From: Mycolicibacterium tusciae JS617
Lineage (GTDB): Bacteria; Actinomycetota; Actinomycetes; Mycobacteriales; Mycobacteriaceae
NCBI RefSeq assembly: GCF_000243415.2
Contig: NZ_KI912270.1
Coordinates: forward strand, 2,604,001-2,668,000
Length of the DNA: 64,000 bases
Direction of reading: 5' to 3'
Of this stretch, positions 60,023 through 64,000 are shown one piece after another. Position 1 is the stretch's first letter. Each line of letters begins with the position of its first letter. The notes below the pieces were generated by a model. The model had not been told where the DNA came from. It saw only the letters and a program-made list of their open reading frames with translations, and searched no databases. The position numbers and the translations under genes are program-made.

Positions 60023-60721
60023 CTAGTCCGGTGTGACGAGGCTGTTGCGCTGCAGGGCTGTGCCGAAGTAGGTGGCCTCCGGGTCGACGACGACGGTCTT
60101 CGTGTCGTCACCCTGCCGGGCCAGCGACTCGCGCGCCATCTGTTCGAACGGGATCTTCTGCGGCCCACCGATATTCACGACGCCATTGAGCGGCCCTCCG
60201 ACGGCGGCGCGCGCGACGTCGGAGGCGACCCTGTCCGCCGGAATGGGTTGGATCAGCGCGTCGGGGACACGCACCTCATCGCCGACGGTCATCGATCCGG
60301 TGATGGCGTCAGTGAACTCGGCGAACTGGGTGGCGCGCACGATCGTGTAGGGCATACCGGATTCGATGAGCAACTTCTCTTGGGCGACCTTGGCCCGCAG
60401 GTAGCCGCTGTCCGGGAGACCCTCCACCCCGACGATCGACAACACCACATAGTGGCCGACCCCCGCGTTCTTCGCGGCCGCAACCACATTCGTGGTCGCC
60501 TTGGTGAAGAACTCCAACACCGCCCCGTCTTCGAACGACGGAGAGTTCGTGACGTCGACAATCGCGTCCGCGCCTGCCAACGCTTCGCCCAGGCCCTCAC
60601 CGGTGAGCACGTCCGCACCAGATCCGCGCGAAGCCGCGACCACCTCGTGCCCGTCGGCCGCCAATAGGCTGGCCACCTTGGTGCCGATCAGACCGCTGGC
60701 ACCCATCACTGTGATCTTCAT
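60023..60721 (-). CDS. NmrA-like NAD(P)-binding protein
   Basis: This 232-residue atypical short-chain dehydrogenase has the N-terminal nucleotide motif MGASGLIGTKVASLL but no clear YxxxK catalytic pair, as in NmrA-like sensors or epimerases. Role unknown. It diverges from the 109-residue gene with 22 bases between. Confidence 0.8.
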   Translation of the reverse strand: MKITVMGASGLIGTKVASLLAADGHEVVAASRGSGADVLTGEGLGEALAGADAIVDVTNSPSFEDGAVLEFFTKATTNVVAAAKNAGVGHYVVLSIVGVEGLPDSGYLRAKVAQEKLLIESGMPYTIVRATQFAEFTDAITGSMTVGDEVRVPDALIQPIPADRVASDVARAAVGGPLNGVVNIGGPQKIPFEQMARESLARQGDDTKTVVVDPEATYFGTALQRNSLVTPD

Positions 60722-60743
60722 AGGCCATGCCTACCATCGACCT

Positions 60744-61073
60744 GTGGAGCCCGTCGAGATCAATGCAGGCGCTTGGTACCTGCGAGCGCTGCGGGACGAC
60801 GAGTTGATCGACGACCGCCCCGCACTCGCCTCGATGGGTGAGTCCGACCCCGGCTATATCGCGCGCTGCACCGCGCAGTGGGCGGCCGACGCCGGTTACA
60901 CGTGGGCGGTCTGCGAACCGACGACCGGCGAGATGCTGGCAGAGGTGCGGGTCGATCCGATCGCCGCCACGTTGACGACCAGGACGCGTGACGGCCACGA
61001 CGACGCCGCCGCAATCGCCGAGCAGTCAGTTCGCCGATTCGCGATGGCGATGCTCGGGTTGACCGTCACCTAA
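60744..61073 (+). CDS. Conserved hypothetical protein, possible GNAT-like fragment
   Basis: This 109-residue protein begins VEPVEINAGAWYLRALRDDE and resembles the N-terminal region of some acetyltransferases, but no acetyl-CoA loop is seen. GTG 60744 lies six bases after TACCAT (60732-60737), a leaderless layout. Its last eight bases overlap the convergent NTP-transferase gene. Confidence 0.6.
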   Translation: MEPVEINAGAWYLRALRDDELIDDRPALASMGESDPGYIARCTAQWAADAGYTWAVCEPTTGEMLAEVRVDPIAATLTTRTRDGHDDAAAIAEQSVRRFAMAMLGLTVT

Positions 61074-61626
61074 ACCGATCGCCTGCTCCGCCGGGGGTGT
61101 CGATGTCGCGACCGGTCGCCAGGTCGGAACAGTCCACTTCGACGACGTCGCGGCGCGCCGAAAGAAAAGCCCGCGCACCCTCGTCGCCCCGCAATCCGCG
61201 CAGCAGTTCGGCCCAGTACTTGTTCGCCACGACGACAGGATGGCCGGGCGCGTCGCCGTAGATCGCTCGAGCCAATCCCGACGACGACGATTGCGCCGCC
61301 GTCAGAACCCGGGCCACCACGTCGGCGCCCACATCGGGCGCGTCGACGGTGTGCAGTACGGCGAAGTCGGCCTCGACGGCGCAAATACCCGCGCGCAACG
61401 AGGCGGAAAGCCCGTCTGCCCAGTCGGGTGCGACGACGGGGCGGGCTGGCGCAGGCACATCTACGATCGCCGCGCCCAACACAACGACGACATCGTCACA
61501 GCCGCCCCGGTGCAATGCGGCGACAGCGGTGATCAGCCACTCACCATGGGCGGCAAGCACTTTCGGCATACCGAACCGCGTGCCCGCTCCGGCCGCGAGC
61601 AACACACCGGCGGCGGTGGGTGGCAT
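61066..61626 (-). CDS. MobA-like nucleotidyltransferase
   Basis: This 186-residue protein has the NTP-transferase signature LLAAGAGTRFGMPK near the N-terminus, like MocA/MobA molybdenum-cofactor cytidylyl- or guanylyltransferases. HTVDAPDVGADV is the metal-binding segment. The ATG at 61626 is chosen; an upstream TTG at 61662 is possible. No molybdopterin genes are nearby, so substrate is uncertain. Confidence 0.75.
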   Translation of the reverse strand: MPPTAAGVLLAAGAGTRFGMPKVLAAHGEWLITAVAALHRGGCDDVVVVLGAAIVDVPAPARPVVAPDWADGLSASLRAGICAVEADFAVLHTVDAPDVGADVVARVLTAAQSSSSGLARAIYGDAPGHPVVVANKYWAELLRGLRGDEGARAFLSARRDVVEVDCSDLATGRDIDTPGGAGDRFR

Positions 61627-61898
61627 GTGCACAAGTGTGGGCCTACCAGGCGTTTCTGACAAACTCCGGTCAAACTCAGCGCTGTGAACTGGTGTTATTA
61701 CGTCCTCGTAGTTCCGATTGTCATCACCGAGCCTTGGGGGGTAGGCTCAAGAGAGGTTGAAATCACAGCCAGCTGCAAACGTCATCGACGGGCAGAGCGG
61801 TTTGACCGCACTGCAGCGAGGCTTTCAAAAACGCAGGGCCGAATTTTTTGACGTGAGCCACAGTACGAATCAATGCATTCACCACTGATGGAGTCACA

Positions 61899-62342
61899 AT
61901 GTCCAGCACAACCCATGCCCAACCGGTGACCCCGGAATCCCTCATCGAACGCGCCGAGTCGCATATGGCGCATTTCGCCACCCGATGGTTACCGCCGAAC
62001 ACCGCGGTGATCACGGCACACGGCGAGATCGACGCGGCGAACGCACAGGCGCTCGTTGACTACGCAATGCGACACGGCGATCGCATCGACCGCTTGGTAC
62101 TCGACATGAGCGGGGTCGAATTCTTTGGTACTTCCGGCTTTTCGGCGTTACATACCCTGAATGTCCGCTGCGCGGGTGAAGCCATCACCTGGGCATCGGT
62201 GCCCAGCGCCTCCGTCACACGGCTGCTGCGGATCTGTGATCCCGATTCGACTCTGCCGTTCTACAGCGGCGTCGACTCCGCGCTGTCGGCGGTACAGGGT
62301 GAGCCGCGCCGCCTACTGCAGCTGGTCCCGCAGACGCGTTAA
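61899..62342 (+). CDS. STAS-domain anti-anti-sigma-type protein
   Basis: This 147-residue protein has a STAS domain (about 35-135) with VLDMSGVEFFGTSGFSALH, where Ser79 occupies the usual phosphorylated position. Proteins of this type bind anti-sigma kinases such as RsbW. GGAG lies upstream of ATG 61899. It converges on sigF and overlaps its 3' end by 30 bases, so a role in SigF control is likely by context, not proven. Confidence 0.82.
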   Translation: MSSTTHAQPVTPESLIERAESHMAHFATRWLPPNTAVITAHGEIDAANAQALVDYAMRHGDRIDRLVLDMSGVEFFGTSGFSALHTLNVRCAGEAITWASVPSASVTRLLRICDPDSTLPFYSGVDSALSAVQGEPRRLLQLVPQTR

Positions 62343-63101
62343 CGATTTCGCCAGGAGCCGGGACACGTGCATCTGTGAGATGCCTACCCGCTCGGCGATC
62401 TGGGTCTGCGTGAGCGATTCGAAGAAGCGCAGCAGCAGCACCGTTCGTTCCCGTTCTGGCAGCGCTGCTAGCAACGGCCGCAACGCTTCTCGGTTCTCGA
62501 TCTGGTCGAGGCCCAGGTCGACGTCGCCGATCGTGTCGGCGATGGCGGGCGCGTCCTCGTTTCCTCCACCGCCACTGTCGATCGACAGCGTGTTGTAAGA
62601 GCTGCCGGCCACCAAGCCCTCGATGACCTCGTCGCGGTCCATCTCCAGTTCGATGGCAAGTTCGGAGGCGGTGGGTGCGCGACCGAGCCGCTGGGACAGT
62701 TCGGCAGTCGCGGCGCCCAGCCGCAGGTGCAGTTCCTTGAGCCTGCGGGGCACCTTCACTGACCAACTGTTGTCCCGGAAGTGCCGTCGGACCTCTCCCA
62801 TGATCGTCGGCACGGCGAATGACACGAAGTCCGAACCGGCGTTCACGTCGAAGCGGATCACCGCATTCACCAGGCCCACGCGGGCGACCTGGACGAGGTC
62901 GTCGCGGGACTCCCCGCGTCCGTCGAAACGGCGGGCGATGTGGTCTGCCAATGGCAGGCAACGCTCGACGATGCGGTCGCGTTGCCGCTGAAAGGCCGCC
63001 GTATCTTGGGGTATGTCCGCGAGTTCGCGGAACATGTCGGCGACATCCGCATACTCAGAATTCGAACGCGACGACGAACCCTTTGACGTCGAAGGGCTCA
63101 C
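62313..63101 (-). CDS. sigF: RNA polymerase sigma factor SigF
   Basis: This 262-residue SigB/SigF-type factor has region 2 (DLVQVARVGLVNAVIRFD), region 3, and region 4 helix-turn-helix TQTQIAERVGISQMHVSRLL (about 236-255). It directs stress and stationary-phase genes. The GTG start overlaps the rsbW stop codon (GTGA). A SigF-type promoter upstream of rsbW suggests autoregulation. Confidence 0.95.
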   Translation of the reverse strand: MSPSTSKGSSSRSNSEYADVADMFRELADIPQDTAAFQRQRDRIVERCLPLADHIARRFDGRGESRDDLVQVARVGLVNAVIRFDVNAGSDFVSFAVPTIMGEVRRHFRDNSWSVKVPRRLKELHLRLGAATAELSQRLGRAPTASELAIELEMDRDEVIEGLVAGSSYNTLSIDSGGGGNEDAPAIADTIGDVDLGLDQIENREALRPLLAALPERERTVLLLRFFESLTQTQIAERVGISQMHVSRLLAKSLTRLRDQLQ

Positions 63102-63532
63102 TGCAACGAGCTCGCTCGCCTCGTCGTCATGGATATCCCGAATACCTGTCCTTCCTCAGGTCCCTGGCCATCCTGGAAGGTGCGTACGTCATCGGTCAGC
63201 GAGCTCAGCACGTGCCAGCTGAAACTGCCCGGGGCCAGGATGTCGGGACTCTTGCACGTCGCCGAGGCGTGGATGACGACCGCGTCGTCGCGCGGATCGA
63301 CAACCAGCAAGAGTGTGGAATCGGGGACGGCGCAGCGGATGAGGCGCGTGCACGCTTCGTCGACCGCCAAGCGCAGATCTGCGACGGAGTCGAAGTCCAG
63401 ATCCTCATACGTGGCCACGGCGGCGACGAGGGTGCGCAACACGGCAAGGTTTTCGAGCGTGGCGGCAACCCGAAGCTCGACCGATCCTGCATTCCGTATA
63501 TGCCCGTTGTTCGTATTAGCAACGTCGGCCAT
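63098..63532 (-). CDS. rsbW: Anti-sigma F factor RsbW/UsfX
   Basis: This 144-residue GHKL-type protein binds and inhibits SigF. The N box reads DEACTRLIR, with Arg where kinases have Asn; M. tuberculosis UsfX is similar as I recall. The ATG MADVANTNNGH is chosen by comparison with UsfX. It is coupled to sigF by GTGA. Confidence 0.92.
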   Translation of the reverse strand: MADVANTNNGHIRNAGSVELRVAATLENLAVLRTLVAAVATYEDLDFDSVADLRLAVDEACTRLIRCAVPDSTLLLVVDPRDDAVVIHASATCKSPDILAPGSFSWHVLSSLTDDVRTFQDGQGPEEGQVFGISMTTRRASSLQ

Positions 63533-63561
63533 TTGACCTCCCGGCAATGTCGAAGCGAGGT

Positions 63562-63587
63562 TACCCCAGGTCTTCTCCCAGCTAACC
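63562..63587 (-). promoter_or_regulatory. SigF-type promoter of rsbW-sigF
   Basis: On the minus strand GGTTA (63583-63587) and GGGTA (63562-63566) are separated by 16 bases, matching the SigF pattern GGTTT-N16-GGGTA at nine of ten positions. It lies 30 bases upstream of the rsbW ATG. Confidence 0.75.
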
Positions 63588-63653
63588 ACGGGCGGTCCCG
63601 TAACCCGTCAACGATGACGTGTGGCAAGCCGCCACGCCGGGTAATCCCCGGTC

Positions 63654-63821
63654 ATGAAGCAGATGGAGTCGCACGGCCGGCTCGGCGGCGCGGACTCGGA
63701 CGCCATCCGATCTCTGCGTCGGATCATCGTTACGGCCGGGCTGATCCTGGTTGGACTGATCTTGATACTGGTGGCGATTTACACCGGGGCGTTCCTCATC
63801 CTGGCTCCGATGATGCAGTGA
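63654..63821 (+). CDS. Small membrane protein, 55 residues
   Basis: This ORF begins MKQMESHGRLGGADSDAIRS and has one strong transmembrane helix (about 24-45). No family is recognised. GGGTA at 63639-63643, ten bases upstream of the ATG, could be a SigF -10, though the -35 is poor. It diverges from rsbW-sigF, where M. tuberculosis has usfY, but I see no clear similarity to it. Confidence 0.5.
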   Translation: MKQMESHGRLGGADSDAIRSLRRIIVTAGLILVGLILILVAIYTGAFLILAPMMQ

Positions 63822-63902
63822 GGCCGCAGATGTCGTCGTCCGTATTGGAGCGTGGTTCGCCATGGTCTGGGTTCCATACCCTCACCAGGTCGGGCGCCAA
63901 AC

Positions 63903-64000
63903 ATGCGGCTTCGCCGTAGCGAACTACGCGGCCCGGGACTGCGCCGGGTTCGACGGGGCCGCGGCTTCTCCTACTACGACCCCGACGGCGCCCCGATCAC
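63903..64000 (+). CDS. DNA topoisomerase IB, N-terminal fragment
   Basis: The last 98 bases encode MRLRRSELRGPGLRRVRRG and continue RGFSYYDPDGAPIT, a pattern I recognise as the start of actinobacterial eukaryote-like topoisomerase IB. The rest, including the catalytic Tyr, lies beyond the window. No strong ribosome binding site is seen, so the start is not certain. Confidence 0.7.
   Translation, partial: MRLRRSELRGPGLRRVRRGRGFSYYDPDGAPI

Noticed and set aside
61690..61760. SigF promoter before the STAS gene
   Set aside because: GGGTA is present near 61739-61743, but no GGTTT-like -35 lies at the right distance.

Overview
The window is high-GC (roughly two thirds G+C) DNA from a member of the Mycobacteriaceae, probably a Mycolicibacterium-type environmental species. 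The gene order follows the M. tuberculosis block from desA3/Rv3229c to sigF/Rv3286c almost gene for gene, as I recall that genome: secA1, hpf, comF, lpqB-mtrB-mtrA, tmk, sahH, alkB-rubA-rubB with a TetR gene, an APC permease, manA-Rv3256c-manB, whiB2, fbiA-fbiB, manC-wbbL-rmlD, an LCP ligase, fadE25, purE-purK, gtrA, birA, accD5-accE5-maf, sseA, a SufE-like gene, accA3 and rsbW-sigF. I found no rRNA, tRNA, CRISPR array, prophage or recognisable defence island.

Layout. 1-5.9 kb: the start of the DesA3 desaturase and its reductase share an operator-like motif; a DUF6912 gene, a BCCT transporter, a WS/DGAT-like acyltransferase and an Rv3235-like gene follow. 5.9-12 kb: secA1, long-form hpf, comF and a DUF2252 gene. 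12-13.6 kb: a three-gene group (secreted protein, DUF6529 membrane protein, Rieske lipoprotein) absent from the tuberculosis order. 13.7-18.6 kb: lpqB-mtrB-mtrA and tmk. 18.7-22.2 kb: accessory genes (DUF899, DUF2254, secretory lipase). 22.3-26.2 kb: sahH and the alkane hydroxylase operon. 26.3-27.7 kb: first insertion-sequence copy. 27.7-39.1 kb: permease, FAD oxidoreductase, mannose activation (manA, TobH-like, manB), whiB2, F420 synthesis (fbiA, fbiB) and a NUDIX gene. 39.1-40.5 kb: second insertion-sequence copy. 40.5-47.1 kb: cell-wall sugar and linker genes, the LCP ligase and a Tat multicopper oxidase lipoprotein. 47.1-62.3 kb: acyl-CoA dehydrogenase, purE/K, biotin ligase with its client acyl-CoA carboxylase subunits (accD5, accE5, accA3), three tandem secreted PASTA-like proteins and small genes. 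62.3-64 kb: an anti-anti-sigma-type gene facing rsbW-sigF, a small membrane ORF and the start of topoisomerase IB.

How the genes work together. Much of the window supports the envelope: lipid precursors (accA3/accD5/accE5 with BirA), mannose and rhamnose sugars (manA, manB, manC, rmlD, wbbL), ligation of arabinogalactan to peptidoglycan (LCP), export (secA1) and envelope signalling (MtrAB-LpqB). Others serve redox chemistry (F420, rubredoxins, Rieske group) and stress (hpf, SigF).

No obviously new multi-gene machine stands out. The most unusual structure is in the non-coding sequence. First, two nearly identical 1331-bp IS481-family elements each sit inside the loop of a long intergenic inverted repeat with 15-bp target duplications, and an empty member of the same hairpin family is also present. 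Second, four gene junctions carry short tandem repeats of 26-32 bp at the stop/start codons, resembling the DTGA-linked MIRU elements of tuberculosis. Third, several operator-like palindromes overlap probable -10 or -35 elements. The Rieske/DUF6529/secreted-protein group and the PASTA-like triplet are the best candidates for uncharacterised function.
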